Part shown: piece by piece, positions 25,226-34,215 of the stretch
Numbering within the stretch: the first letter of the stretch is position 1
How the letters are laid out: each line of letters starts with the position of its first letter
Assembly: GCA_016791005.1 (NCBI GenBank)
Contig: JAEUNY010000139.1
Span: 1-47,132 of the forward strand
Origin: Zoogloeaceae bacterium
Lineage (GTDB): Bacteria; Pseudomonadota; Gammaproteobacteria; Burkholderiales; Rhodocyclaceae
Direction of reading: 5' to 3'
DNA: 47,132 bases
Made by a program: the position numbers and the translations under genes
Notes under the pieces: generated by a model
The model's database searches: none
Seen by the model: the letters and a program-made list of their open reading frames with translations, nothing else
What the model was told of the DNA's origin: nothing

Positions 25226-25801
25226 TCAGAAGAGCTCAATGTCGTCGCCCTTGTCGCGCATCTCGGCCTTATAGCGGGCCAGGGCTTCCTTCACCGGCAC
25301 GCCGGCCATCACGGTTTCGAACATCTCCAGCTCTTCCCGGGTGGAGTACTTGGAGCGGATCTTCTCCTGCAATGCACGCCATTCGAGGGGATTGAACAAG
25401 CGCCCCTGATCGGCGACCAGATCCGACAAGGCACCGAGGCTATGGCCGACGTGGGCGAGGCGCTGGACCAGCTTGTCGTAAAACTGGAAGGCGATGATGG
25501 AGCGCTGGACCATCTGCCCCACCTGCTCGGCGTGGTGCACCAAGGCGGCCTTGGTGTCGGCGTTCTCCGGCGTTTCCGGCAAAGCCTCCAGCGTTCCCGA
25601 CAGCATGCGCACATAGCCGGCCATGGACGTAAAGGAATCGGTCAGCACCTCCACCGAGCTGTTGCCGTCCTTCATCGCGGCCTCGATCTGCCCGGCGGCC
25701 AGCTCAAGCAGCAGCACAGTTTCCCGAACCTGGCTCCAATCCAGGTCCGGCCGGTGGGCCCGGGTACCCCGGGCCGGCGCGTCGGCGGTCGCTTCCTGCA
25801 T
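25226..25801 (-). CDS. helical protein, possible CheZ-like phosphatase
   Basis: A 191-residue protein predicted almost wholly helical. Residues 104-114 read AFQFYDKLVQR, an FQxxDxxxQ pattern: D109 and Q113 have the D-x3-Q spacing of the CheZ catalytic pair that dephosphorylates CheY. The rest does not show CheZ features strongly, and its C-terminus lacks a clear CheY-binding helix, so this is a resemblance, not an assignment. GAGGAG is six bases before ATG 25801. The frame is open further upstream but a start there would leave no ribosome-binding site. A small membrane protein follows. Confidence 0.6.
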   Translation of the reverse strand: MQEATADAPARGTRAHRPDLDWSQVRETVLLLELAAGQIEAAMKDGNSSVEVLTDSFTSMAGYVRMLSGTLEALPETPENADTKAALVHHAEQVGQMVQRSIIAFQFYDKLVQRLAHVGHSLGALSDLVADQGRLFNPLEWRALQEKIRSKYSTREELEMFETVMAGVPVKEALARYKAEMRDKGDDIELF

Positions 25802-25876
25802 GATGGTCTCCTCTTGGTGCGCCCGGGCGGGCGGGATATCACCGTCATTTCGGCAGTGGCGCCTTAAACTAAAGCC

Positions 25877-26626
25877 ATGCGCAACGCGATTCTGCTTCTG
25901 GGCGCAACCGCCCTCATGTGCTTGGGGAACGCCCGGGCGGAGCCCACCCCGCCTTGGCGAATTGCCGTGGATGTCGGCCATCATTGGCGGGCCCCCGGTG
26001 CCATCAGCGCCCGGGGGCGGAGCGAACTTTCGTTCAATCAGATTCTGGCCGATCAATTGGTCCTGGCCCTGGAAGCCCACGGCATGCGGGTCCAGCTCAT
26101 CAACCGGGACGGCGAGATGGAGTCGCTGCCCGCCCGCCCGCGGAGCGCCCCGGACGCCGACCTCTTCGTCTCGATCCACCACGACTCGGTGGAAGAGCGG
26201 GAATTACTCCCCTGGACCTGGGAGGGCCGCCCGCAGACCTACAACGATCAATGGCAGGGGCACTCACTTTTCGTGTCGCGTCGCAATCCCCTGCCGGAAG
26301 CGAGCCTGCTCTGCGCCTCGACCATGGGGGCCCTGCTCCAGCGCGAAGGCTTCACGCCCACCGACAAGAACGCCCGCCGTCGCCCCTGGGCGGACCAGGC
26401 CAACACCGTGCATTGGTACGACAATCTGGTCGTGCTCCACCAGGCTCGCCAGCCGGCGGTGCTGGTCGAAGCGGGGGTCATCAAGAACCGGGACGAGGAG
26501 TTGCTCCTGGCCGACCCCGAGCGCCAGGCCCGCATGGCCGATGCCCTGGCCACCGGCATCGCAGCCTGCCTTCAGGTTCTCCATCCGCCTGGCGCACCGA
26601 CCACGGAGGCCGGTCCGCCCCCCTGA
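25877..26626 (+). CDS. N-acetylmuramoyl-L-alanine amidase (amidase_3)
   Basis: A 249-residue periplasmic peptidoglycan amidase that cleaves the bond between N-acetylmuramic acid and L-alanine. A signal peptide (MRNAILLLGATALMCLGNARA) is followed by the zinc site: H35 in DVGHH, E50 in GRSELSFN, H101 in VSIHHDS, and the catalytic glutamate E198 in VLVEAG. All are present, so it should be active. There is no AMIN or LysM domain, so it is smaller than AmiB/AmiC, and the last 20 residues are a Pro-rich tail. It is convergent with ybaL (nine bases between stops). Confidence 0.9.
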   Translation: MRNAILLLGATALMCLGNARAEPTPPWRIAVDVGHHWRAPGAISARGRSELSFNQILADQLVLALEAHGMRVQLINRDGEMESLPARPRSAPDADLFVSIHHDSVEERELLPWTWEGRPQTYNDQWQGHSLFVSRRNPLPEASLLCASTMGALLQREGFTPTDKNARRRPWADQANTVHWYDNLVVLHQARQPAVLVEAGVIKNRDEELLLADPERQARMADALATGIAACLQVLHPPGAPTTEAGPPP

Positions 26627-26635
26627 GGCCGGCCG

Positions 26636-28327
26636 TCAGGACCGATCGCCCATCGCCGCGGTGGTCGCCCGAAGGATTCCGCGCGCCAGCTCTTCTTCGG
26701 CGACGAAGACTGCACCGACGCCCTCCCCGCGCAGGATCTCCGCTTCGTCCCCGCTGGCCGCCCGCAAAACCACCCTGACGTCCGGATTCAGCGCCCGGGC
26801 GGTCTCCACCATGCGCCGGGCCGCAACGGCGTCGGGCACCGTCACCACCAGGGCCGCCGCCCGGGCGATGTGGGACTGGATCAGGACCTCCGCTTCCGCG
26901 GCATCGCCGCACACCGCCGCCATCCCCCGTCCGCGCAGGGCCTCGACCCGCTCCCGGTCCCGCTCGGCCACCACGAAAGGCCGCCCCGCCGCCAGCAGGG
27001 CCTCGCCAAGCCGCCGCCCCACCCGCCCATAACCCACCAGCACCACCTGATCGGACAGGTAATCCGCCGCCGTGCTGGCGGGCAGTTCCGCCAACGGATC
27101 GACCTTTCGCGCCAGCCGCGCCGACTTCGCGTCCCGGGCGGTGAGCATGGCCTGAAGAGGATGGATGGCCCGGAAAAGCAGGGGATTCACCGCGATGGAA
27201 ATCAGCGCGCCGGCCAGGATGAGGTGCTGCCCCTCGACGGGCAAGGCCTGCAGGGCCACCCCCAGTCCGACCAGAATGAAGGAGAACTCGCCGATCTGGG
27301 CCAGGCTCGCGGCCACGGTCAGGGCGGTATTCACCGGATAGCGGAACGCCAGCACGAGGAGGAAAGCCGCCACGGTCTTCCCCACCAGGATGATGGCCAC
27401 CACCGCCAGCACCCGCAGGGGCTCTTCGATCAGGATGGCCGGATCGAAGAGCATCCCCACCGACACGAAGAACAGCACGGCGAAGGCGTCCCGCAGGGGC
27501 AGGGTTTCGTGGGCGGCGCGATAGGACAGCTCCGACTCCCGCAGCACCATGCCGGCGAAAAAGGCCCCCAGCGCGAAGGACACGCCGAAGAGCTTGGCCG
27601 CGCCGAAGGCGATGCCCACCGCCGCCGCGATCACGCAGAGGGTGAAGAGCTCCCGGGAGCCAGTCCGCGCCACCAGCCAAAGGAGGCGCGGGAACACCTT
27701 GCGCCCCACCACCAGCATGAGGACCACGAAGGCCGTCACCAGCCCGAGGGTGACGGCCAGTGTCCGCCAAAGATCGGAGTCAGGCGCCGGACTTCCGCCT
27801 CCCAGCACCCCCGCCAGGGGCGGCAACAGGACCAGCACGAGGACCATCACCAGATCCTCCACCACCAGCCACCCCACCGCGATGCGGCCATTTTCGGAAT
27901 CCACCGCTCCCAGGCTTTCGAGGGCACGCAGCAGGACCACCGTACTGGCCACCGACAGGGCGAGGCCGAAGATCAGGGCCGCCGCCAGGCTCCAGCCCCA
28001 CCACAGGGCGGCGCCCATTCCCAAAGCCGTGGCCACCGCGATCTGCACCACCGCCCCGGGCAAAGCGATCCGTTTGACCGCCAGCAGGTCCTCCAGGGAG
28101 AAGTGCAGCCCGACCCCGAACATCAGCAGCATCACGCCGATTTCGGCGAGCTGGCCGGCCAGCCCCACGTCGGCCACGAACCCTGGCGTGGCGGGCCCAA
28201 TGGCGATCCCCGCCAGCAGGTAGCCCACCAAGGCCGGCAGCCCGAGCCGGACCGCGACCAGGCCCAGCACCAGGGCGAGGCCGAGGCCGACGGCGATCGT
28301 GGAAATCAGGCTGATGTCGTGGGGCAT
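26636..28327 (-). CDS. ybaL: CPA2-family cation:proton antiporter YbaL
   Basis: A 563-residue KefB/YbaL-type antiporter. Twelve or so membrane helices fill residues 1-385; the core includes GYLLAGIAIGPATPGFVADV, LLMFGVGLHFSLEDLLAVK, VEDLVMVLVLVLLPPLAG and FFAGMVLRESELSYRAAHET. An RCK/TrkA-N domain follows (about 425-545, starting VVLVGYGRVGRRLGEALLAA). The match to E. coli YbaL is clear along the length. The transported ion is not established. It is convergent with the amidase and divergent from ovoA across 143 bases. Confidence 0.93.
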   Translation of the reverse strand: MPHDISLISTIAVGLGLALVLGLVAVRLGLPALVGYLLAGIAIGPATPGFVADVGLAGQLAEIGVMLLMFGVGLHFSLEDLLAVKRIALPGAVVQIAVATALGMGAALWWGWSLAAALIFGLALSVASTVVLLRALESLGAVDSENGRIAVGWLVVEDLVMVLVLVLLPPLAGVLGGGSPAPDSDLWRTLAVTLGLVTAFVVLMLVVGRKVFPRLLWLVARTGSRELFTLCVIAAAVGIAFGAAKLFGVSFALGAFFAGMVLRESELSYRAAHETLPLRDAFAVLFFVSVGMLFDPAILIEEPLRVLAVVAIILVGKTVAAFLLVLAFRYPVNTALTVAASLAQIGEFSFILVGLGVALQALPVEGQHLILAGALISIAVNPLLFRAIHPLQAMLTARDAKSARLARKVDPLAELPASTAADYLSDQVVLVGYGRVGRRLGEALLAAGRPFVVAERDRERVEALRGRGMAAVCGDAAEAEVLIQSHIARAAALVVTVPDAVAARRMVETARALNPDVRVVLRAASGDEAEILRGEGVGAVFVAEEELARGILRATTAAMGDRS

Positions 28328-28470
28328 GGGTGTAAGGATTGGTGCGGTTTGAACGACTCATGGCCAGACCGCGGGGCCGGCCAGAGGTTCGCCGTCGCCG
28401 ATCGTGGGTTGAAGATTCGGCCATCATCGGCCAAAGTGGGCCCTTGTCCTGACCTCCGCCCGGAGACGCC

Positions 28471-30615
28471 GTGAGTACGCTGCCCCCTCGTTCCGCCAGC
28501 ACCAATGCCCTGTTTCCCCGCACACCCTGCCTGGCGGGCAACGATCCGGAGGCCAAGCGGGAAGAGATCCGCCGCTACTTCCACGCCACCTTCGACCGCT
28601 ACGAATCCCTCTTCCAGACCCTCACGGACGACGCCGCGTACGTCAAGAAGCCCATCAGCCTGCGCCACCCGCTGATCTTCTATCTGGGCCACACCGCCAC
28701 CTTCTTCACCAACAAGTTCATCCTCGCCGGCCTCACCGAGACACGCCTCAATCCAAAGCTGGAATCCATGTTCGCCGTGGGCGTCGACGAGATGAGCTGG
28801 GACGACCTCAACGACGCCCACTACGACTGGCCTCCCGTGGCCGAGGTGTGGGCCTATCGCCGTCAGGTCCGGGAGATGGTGGACCACGTCATCCGCACCC
28901 TGCCGCTGACCCTGCCCATCGGCTGGGGAAGCCCCTGGTGGGCGGTGGTGATGGGGATCGAGCACGAACGCATCCATCTCGAAACCTCGTCGGTGCTCAT
29001 GCGCCAGCACGACCTCCAGCATGTCCGCCCTCTGGCGAGCTGGGCGCCTTGTCGGGAGTCCGGCCCGGCCCCCGAGAATCGGCTGGTCGCCATTCCCGCC
29101 GGTCGCGTCCGGCTCGGGCGGCCCTTTGACGACCCGATCTACGGCTGGGACAACGAATATGGCCACCACACCGCCGACGTCCCAGCCTTCCAGGCCAGCC
29201 AGTATTTGGTGAGCAACGGGGAATTCCTGCCTTTTATCAAAGCAGGCGGCTACGCCGACGACACCCTGTGGACCGAGGAGGGTCTGGCCTGGCGGCGCTA
29301 TGCCCGGGCCGAGCACCCGACCTTCTGGGCACCTGGAGAACAAGGCTGGCGGCTGCGCCTGATGGCCGAGGTCGTAGCCATGCCCTGGGACTGGCCGGTG
29401 GAAGTGAATTACCTGGAAGCCAAGGCCTTTTGCAACTGGAAGGCGCGGGAAAGCGGTCAATCGGTGCGGCTCCCCACCGAAGACGAGTGGCAGCGCCTCT
29501 ATGACCATTGCGGACTCGCCGATGTGCCGCCCGACGCCCCGGCTTCAGGCAACCTCCACCTGGACCATTGGGCCTCCTCCTGCCCGGTGAACCGCTTCCG
29601 CCATGGGGAGCTTTACGATGTGGTGGGCAATGTCTGGCAATGGACCGAGACGCCCACCTGGCCCTTCACCGGCTTCGCCGTCCACCCCATCTACGACGAC
29701 TTCACCACGCCCACCTTCGACGATCGCCACAACCTCATGAAGGGCGGCAGCTGGATCGCCACCGGCAATGAATCCCGCGCCGCCAGCCGCTACGCCTTCC
29801 GTCGCCACTTCTTCCAGCACGCCGGCCTGCGCTACGTCGTGGCCGAGGCGCCGGTGCGCAACGTGTCCTCGGTCTATGAAACCGATGCCCTTCTCTCCCA
29901 ATACGCGGAGTTCCACTATGGGGAGGAGCACTTTGGCGTACCGAACTTCCCCAAGGCCCTGGCTGACCTGGCCCTGGCGGCCTTCGATCGCCATGCCGAC
30001 CGACTACCGGGCCGCGCTCTGGACCTGGGCTGCGCCACCGGCCGGGCGAGCTTCGAACTTGCCCGCCGCTTCGATGACGTGACCGGCATCGACTTTTCCG
30101 CCCGCTTCATCAACGCCGGCGTCAAGCTCCAGGAGCAAGGCAGCCTGCGCTACACCTTCCCCGACGAAGGGGATCTGGTCTTCTACCGGGAGCGCACCCT
30201 GGCCGAACTGGGGCTCGCCGATGCCGCGGGCAGGGTCCATTTCTGGCAAGGCGACGCCTGCAACCTCAAACCCGGGTTCACCAGCTACGACCTCATCCTG
30301 GCCGCCAACCTCATCGACCGTCTCTACAGCCCGCGCAAGTTCCTCAGCCAGATCCATGAACGCCTCCAGCCCGGCGGCCTCCTGGTGCTGGCCTCCCCTT
30401 ACACCTGGCTGGAGGAATACACCAAGCGGGCGGACTGGGTCGGCGGCTTCAAGCGCGACGGTGAAAGCGTCACCACCCTGGACGGCCTGCGGGAACTCCT
30501 CGCCCCCCGCTTCGACCTCGTGGAAGGGCCGCAGGACGTGCCCTTCGTGATCCGCGAGACACGGCGCAAATTCCAGCACACGCTCTCGGAAGTGACGGTC
30601 TGGCGGCGGAAGTAG
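28471..30615 (+). CDS. ovoA: ovothiol synthase OvoA (5-histidylcysteine sulfoxide synthase with methyltransferase domain)
   Basis: A 714-residue enzyme that makes the antioxidant ovothiol: it joins cysteine to histidine C5 with oxygen, and its C-terminal domain methylates the imidazole nitrogen. The N-terminal DinB-like part carries the iron site H165-x3-H169-x-E171 (EHERIHLE) with H74 (YLGHTAT). The middle (about 185-460) is an FGE-sulfatase fold with VVGNVWQWTETPT and LMKGGSWIATGNESRAASRY. The methyltransferase (about 500-714) has ALDLGCATGRASFELARRFD. Both domains appear intact. The start is GTG 28471 with CGGAGAC upstream. A separate lyase (OvoB) is not in the window. Confidence 0.93.
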   Translation: MSTLPPRSASTNALFPRTPCLAGNDPEAKREEIRRYFHATFDRYESLFQTLTDDAAYVKKPISLRHPLIFYLGHTATFFTNKFILAGLTETRLNPKLESMFAVGVDEMSWDDLNDAHYDWPPVAEVWAYRRQVREMVDHVIRTLPLTLPIGWGSPWWAVVMGIEHERIHLETSSVLMRQHDLQHVRPLASWAPCRESGPAPENRLVAIPAGRVRLGRPFDDPIYGWDNEYGHHTADVPAFQASQYLVSNGEFLPFIKAGGYADDTLWTEEGLAWRRYARAEHPTFWAPGEQGWRLRLMAEVVAMPWDWPVEVNYLEAKAFCNWKARESGQSVRLPTEDEWQRLYDHCGLADVPPDAPASGNLHLDHWASSCPVNRFRHGELYDVVGNVWQWTETPTWPFTGFAVHPIYDDFTTPTFDDRHNLMKGGSWIATGNESRAASRYAFRRHFFQHAGLRYVVAEAPVRNVSSVYETDALLSQYAEFHYGEEHFGVPNFPKALADLALAAFDRHADRLPGRALDLGCATGRASFELARRFDDVTGIDFSARFINAGVKLQEQGSLRYTFPDEGDLVFYRERTLAELGLADAAGRVHFWQGDACNLKPGFTSYDLILAANLIDRLYSPRKFLSQIHERLQPGGLLVLASPYTWLEEYTKRADWVGGFKRDGESVTTLDGLRELLAPRFDLVEGPQDVPFVIRETRRKFQHTLSEVTVWRRK

Positions 30616-30634
30616 CCTTTCGCCAGCCGGCGGG

Positions 30635-31381
30635 TCAGGCCGCCCCCGAGTCGTCGGCCATCAGGCTATCGGCCAGCGCCCGCAGCAATGCCGCCCCATC
30701 GCCCCGCCAGGCGCTGCCATGCATGCAGGCGAGGGTGGTCGGTTGGGTCGCCGCCAACTTCTCGAGCATCCCCCGCGCATGGATTGTGTGGGAGAAATAG
30801 TCCATCGCCTGGCGGAATGCCTCGCTCGGGCCCAGGATGTCCGATTCCGTGACCGGAGGAAGATCGGCGCCGCCTTGGGTGAAAAGATCGCCGCAGAGCA
30901 AGGTCGAGGTGTGCTCTTCCGACAAGAATCCGCATTCCCACGCGTGGGGCAGATGGGGCGTGTCGAACCAGCGCACAGCATGCGAGCCCATCGGGAGCAG
31001 TTCCCCATCGGCCAGCGCCCGCGGCGCCCGGTCCGCGAGATCACTAATCGACACCAAGGCCGCCACCCCACCGCACAGGGGCACAGACTGGGGCGCGGCG
31101 GCCAGCCAATCGTTGAGAGAGCCGCACTCATCCGCCTCCACGTGGGAAAAGCCAATGTAACGGAGCTTCTCCACCGGCATTACGCTCGCCACCGCCTCCC
31201 GGACCAGGGCAAACATCTTCCGCGGCCCCGTGTGAAAGAGCAAAGGCTCGTCGTCCACGATCAAATACTGGTTGAACGAAAACCCCCCGCCCCCAGGAAT
31301 GGAGATCGGCGTGTTGATGCGATAGATGCCGCTTGCAACCTCGTGGACGTTCGTCCCCGACTGCGGGTTCGTAATGGTCAT
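30635..31381 (-). CDS. di-iron metallo-beta-lactamase-fold protein (ODP type)
   Basis: A 248-residue protein of the oxygen-binding di-iron branch of the metallo-beta-lactamase fold, as in flavodiiron proteins but without the flavodoxin domain. The ligands H80, E82, D84 (FSHVEADECGS), H146 (PHLPHAWE), D165 (CGDLF) and H221 (CMHGSAW) match the flavodiiron pattern H-x-E-x-D. It probably binds O2 or peroxide and may act as a sensor or reductase. It is convergent with ovoA, 19 bases between stops, and has no electron-transfer partner next to it. Confidence 0.85.
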   Translation of the reverse strand: MTITNPQSGTNVHEVASGIYRINTPISIPGGGGFSFNQYLIVDDEPLLFHTGPRKMFALVREAVASVMPVEKLRYIGFSHVEADECGSLNDWLAAAPQSVPLCGGVAALVSISDLADRAPRALADGELLPMGSHAVRWFDTPHLPHAWECGFLSEEHTSTLLCGDLFTQGGADLPPVTESDILGPSEAFRQAMDYFSHTIHARGMLEKLAATQPTTLACMHGSAWRGDGAALLRALADSLMADDSGAA

Positions 31382-31587
31382 CAGATTTCCCTTTCCCCTG
31401 ACGCAACGCTATGGGCGGCACGCACGGTTTCTCAGACGTTTGAACGGAAGCGACTCCGCCGCGGCGAGCAACGCAAGGCGCCCGCCCTCCCAGTGCGAGG
31501 TATGCTTTGCGCATCCACAAGCGCGGGGCAAAAGTGGCGGTCTGACGCCTCACATCCATCCAGCAATTCAACGGTAGGACCGAAGAG

Positions 31588-32568
31588 ATGACGATTCAAG
31601 AAAACCGACCCATCGAACACTGGAACTACTTTCTTACCCTCGAGGAGGACATCGACCGCCTCGCCCGCTACCTCCAACCCACCCAGGCAAACTTCGCTGC
31701 CTACTCGATCGAAATGGCGCGAATTCTGATGGTCGCCGCTGCTGAGATCGACGTCGTGGCCAAGCAACTCTGTCGAAATATCGACGAGAAAAGTGACGCG
31801 GAAAACATCAACCAATACTGGGAAGTAATCGTTACTCAATTTCACCAAATTACGGATGCGGTGGTCACCCTGCCAAGATTTGGACTAAGCCTTAAGCCGT
31901 GGAAACAATGGGAGCCGCGGAATAGCCCGTCTTGGTGGCGCGCATACAATAAAGTCAAGCACCATCGCCACACGAATTTCAAGGATGCGAACTTAGAGAA
32001 CTGCCTCAATGCCGCCGCAGGCCTTTTTGTGTTGCTGCTGTTTTTTTATAAAGACCTTGCCAAAGAGGGCCAGTTGATTCCCGATCCAAGGCTTTTCACG
32101 GCTGGCCAGCCATTCAAAGTCGACCGGCTAATGTTTGGCCCTGGCACCACGACGTATGAGCTGATGCCTGACCCGCAATTTCAGTCGGACGAGATTGTTG
32201 CGCCCAATCTTCGTGTCACGGAAATCAAGGCCTTTGTCCCGTCAAAGCACTACGAGATCTCCAAACAGTTCTACCAGGATCTTGGCTTTACGATGGCTTC
32301 CGACGAAGAGGGGATCGCCTACTTTCACTTTGGCGATGTCAGCTTTCTGCTGCAGGATGATTGTGTGGCGTCCCTTGCTGAGCATTTCACGATGCACCTC
32401 CTGGTCGAGGATGTGACGGCCTGGTGGAATCATGTCCAGGGTAGCGGCGTGACATCCATGCGTGGTGTCCGGATGACTGATATGGTCGATCAACCGTGGC
32501 GCATGCGGGATTTCTGCCTGTACGACCCATCGGGGGTCGTGTGGCGCATCGGCCAAAACACCGACTGA
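31588..32568 (+). CDS. HEPN-like domain fused to a glyoxalase-fold (VOC) domain
   Basis: A 326-residue fusion. Residues about 1-160 are helical, with the R-x6-H motif R118 to H125 in WWRAYNKVKHHRHTNF, the catalytic signature of HEPN ribonuclease domains, followed by a helix-rich hydrophobic part. Residues about 208-324 form a VOC domain (ITEIKAFVPSKHYEISKQFY, and DPSGVVWRIGQ at the end), the fold of glyoxalases and bleomycin-resistance proteins. The coding sequence is clearly more A/T rich than its neighbours. HEPN domains often act in toxin or antiviral systems and VOC domains in binding small molecules. I recognise no known gene with both. Function is unknown. Confidence 0.7.
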   Translation: MTIQENRPIEHWNYFLTLEEDIDRLARYLQPTQANFAAYSIEMARILMVAAAEIDVVAKQLCRNIDEKSDAENINQYWEVIVTQFHQITDAVVTLPRFGLSLKPWKQWEPRNSPSWWRAYNKVKHHRHTNFKDANLENCLNAAAGLFVLLLFFYKDLAKEGQLIPDPRLFTAGQPFKVDRLMFGPGTTTYELMPDPQFQSDEIVAPNLRVTEIKAFVPSKHYEISKQFYQDLGFTMASDEEGIAYFHFGDVSFLLQDDCVASLAEHFTMHLLVEDVTAWWNHVQGSGVTSMRGVRMTDMVDQPWRMRDFCLYDPSGVVWRIGQNTD

Positions 32569-32627
32569 CCCGCCATCACGCCGATTAGCCAGTTTCCAGG
32601 TCACGCATTTCTGGCCCCATCTCCGAC

Positions 32628-32948
32628 CTACTCCTTCCGCCCGTTCTGCCAGACAAGGTAACGGACCACGGAATCCACATCGCCGTCCGGGATGGGCGCC
32701 CCCATCACCTTTTTCATCTTCATCACCACCCCGCGCCACTGCGCTTCGGTGAGCGGGGGCTGCATGTAGATGTAGTCGACTGAGTGGCAGATCAGGCAGT
32801 TGGCCTGGGCCACTTCCAGACCAGGCCCCGGTTTGAGCATCGCGGTCTCGCCGGGCAGATTGACGCTGACAACCCCGGCCTGAACCAGAGCCGAGGCCGC
32901 CAGCCCCAGGGCCAGGCCGATCCAATTGCGGCGCACGAGCTTGTCCAT
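32628..32948 (-). CDS. sorB: c-type cytochrome subunit of sulfite dehydrogenase
   Basis: A 106-residue periplasmic monoheme cytochrome c. A signal or anchor segment (about residues 8-28) precedes the heme site C51-x2-C54-H55 in ANCLICHSVD; a distal Met candidate lies in VVMKMKKVMGAP. AGGAGGTG is six bases before ATG 32948. It is ten bases after the molybdopterin subunit gene and so forms the SorA/SorB-type pair that oxidises sulfite and gives the electrons to cytochrome c. The symbol rests on this pairing and size. Confidence 0.8.
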   Translation of the reverse strand: MDKLVRRNWIGLALGLAASALVQAGVVSVNLPGETAMLKPGPGLEVAQANCLICHSVDYIYMQPPLTEAQWRGVVMKMKKVMGAPIPDGDVDSVVRYLVWQNGRKE

Positions 32949-32958
32949 GGCGCACCTC

Positions 32959-34215
32959 CTAAACCGCATGAACGCGGTAGGTCTCGACCACGTTCCGCAT
33001 GTAGCCGGACGGATTCCAGCGCGGCGTGAGACGCTGGGATTCGCCGATGGTATTCACGGCCATGCAGGCCAGGGTGTAGGGCCGCCCGGGCCGCGGCGTG
33101 AAGCGTGCGGACCATTCGCGGAAGCTGTAGCGACCATGGTCCGGCCCCAACTCGGCCCGCATCCACGAACCGCCGCCATCGGTGGAGAACAGGACCTGGG
33201 CGATGCCGTAGCCCCCATCAAAGGCGATCCCCCGCACCGTCTGGGCGTGGCCGCCCTTGAGCTTCCCACCATCGCTCAAGTTGGTGATGAAGGAGCGCAC
33301 CGGCATGCGGTGGATGGGCACGGTCACCACCCCCTGCTGCCCGGGAACCTGGCAGGCGCAAGGATCGGCGGGGATCCGGTAGGCGGGCTTCATCCAGAAG
33401 TTCTCGTCCACCTTGGGGATGACCTCAATATCGTCGAGCATCTTGACCCAATAGGTGGCGAACCAGCCCGGAACCACCAAGCGAACAGGGAAGCCGTTCA
33501 GCAAGGGCAGCGGCTTGCCATTCATGGCGTAGGCCAGCAGCACCTCATCCCCCATGGCCACCGAAAGATCCAGGGCCTTGATGAAGTCCGGCGTGGCCGG
33601 CATGGGCGCGGTGTCGGCGCCGTTGAAGCGCACCTGCACGGCGTCGATTTCGAGGCCCGCCTTCTGCAGCACGTCGCGCAGGCGCACGCCCCGCCACAGG
33701 GCATTGCCCATGGCCCCGTTCCCCCATTCGCCCCCCGGAACACGGGGATTGAAAAGGCCTCGGCTGTTGCCGGAGCACTGGCACACCGCCGCCACTTCGA
33801 CCGAGTCGAACTGAGATTGCAACTCCGCGACCGTGAGACTCAGCGCCTGCCGCACCCGCCCCCGTACCTGAATCTTGAATTGTGAGGGGTCGATGGAGGT
33901 CGGAACCCCCGCCAGGTGCCAGCGCACGAAGAAGGCGTCGTTCGCGGTGAAGGCGCCTTCGTCGAAGACTTCGAACGGGGTTTCGAGTTGCACCGGGCGG
34001 GCCGTCATGAGGATGAGCTCCCGCTTTTCCGGATAAGTCACCAATTCCCGTGTGCCATTTTCCATCGGCAGGGTGACGACCTTGGCGAGCGCCTGACCCG
34101 CGGGGATGCCCCCCAGGATTCCAAGACTGCCCAGCGCCGCGGATTTCTGCATGAACCCCCGGCGCGAGGCGTTCAGACGATGCCCTCTCGCAGGGACGGA
34201 ACGGTTGGTGTCCAT
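32959..34215 (-). CDS. sorA: molybdopterin sulfite dehydrogenase catalytic subunit (SorA/SoxC-like)
   Basis: A 418-residue enzyme of the sulfite-oxidase family. The Tat signal is SRRGFMQKSAALGSLGILGG. The molybdenum ligand C147 lies in AAVCQCSGNSRG, and the C-terminal Mo-cofactor dimerisation domain occupies about 290-418 (GIAFDGGYGIAQVLFSTDGG, then WMRAELGPDH). The substrate is presumably sulfite, oxidised in the periplasm. SoxC is similar, but no sox genes are near and a cytochrome follows directly, so SorAB is favoured. The start is ATG 34215; GTG at 34221 is an alternative. Confidence 0.88.
   Translation of the reverse strand: MDTNRSVPARGHRLNASRRGFMQKSAALGSLGILGGIPAGQALAKVVTLPMENGTRELVTYPEKRELILMTARPVQLETPFEVFDEGAFTANDAFFVRWHLAGVPTSIDPSQFKIQVRGRVRQALSLTVAELQSQFDSVEVAAVCQCSGNSRGLFNPRVPGGEWGNGAMGNALWRGVRLRDVLQKAGLEIDAVQVRFNGADTAPMPATPDFIKALDLSVAMGDEVLLAYAMNGKPLPLLNGFPVRLVVPGWFATYWVKMLDDIEVIPKVDENFWMKPAYRIPADPCACQVPGQQGVVTVPIHRMPVRSFITNLSDGGKLKGGHAQTVRGIAFDGGYGIAQVLFSTDGGGSWMRAELGPDHGRYSFREWSARFTPRPGRPYTLACMAVNTIGESQRLTPRWNPSGYMRNVVETYRVHAV

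Noticed and set aside
26481-27770. 429-residue Gly-Ala-Arg-rich minus-strand ORF overlapping ybaL
   Set aside because: It is in a different frame on the same strand as ybaL and shows no domain.
26870-28474. 534-residue plus-strand ORF opposite ybaL
   Set aside because: Its protein is rich in Gln, His and Arg, as antisense frames of membrane genes are, and no family matches.
31382-31587. Possible regulatory elements between the di-iron protein and the HEPN-VOC gene
   Set aside because: No clear promoter pair, dyad or repeat was visible in these 206 bases.
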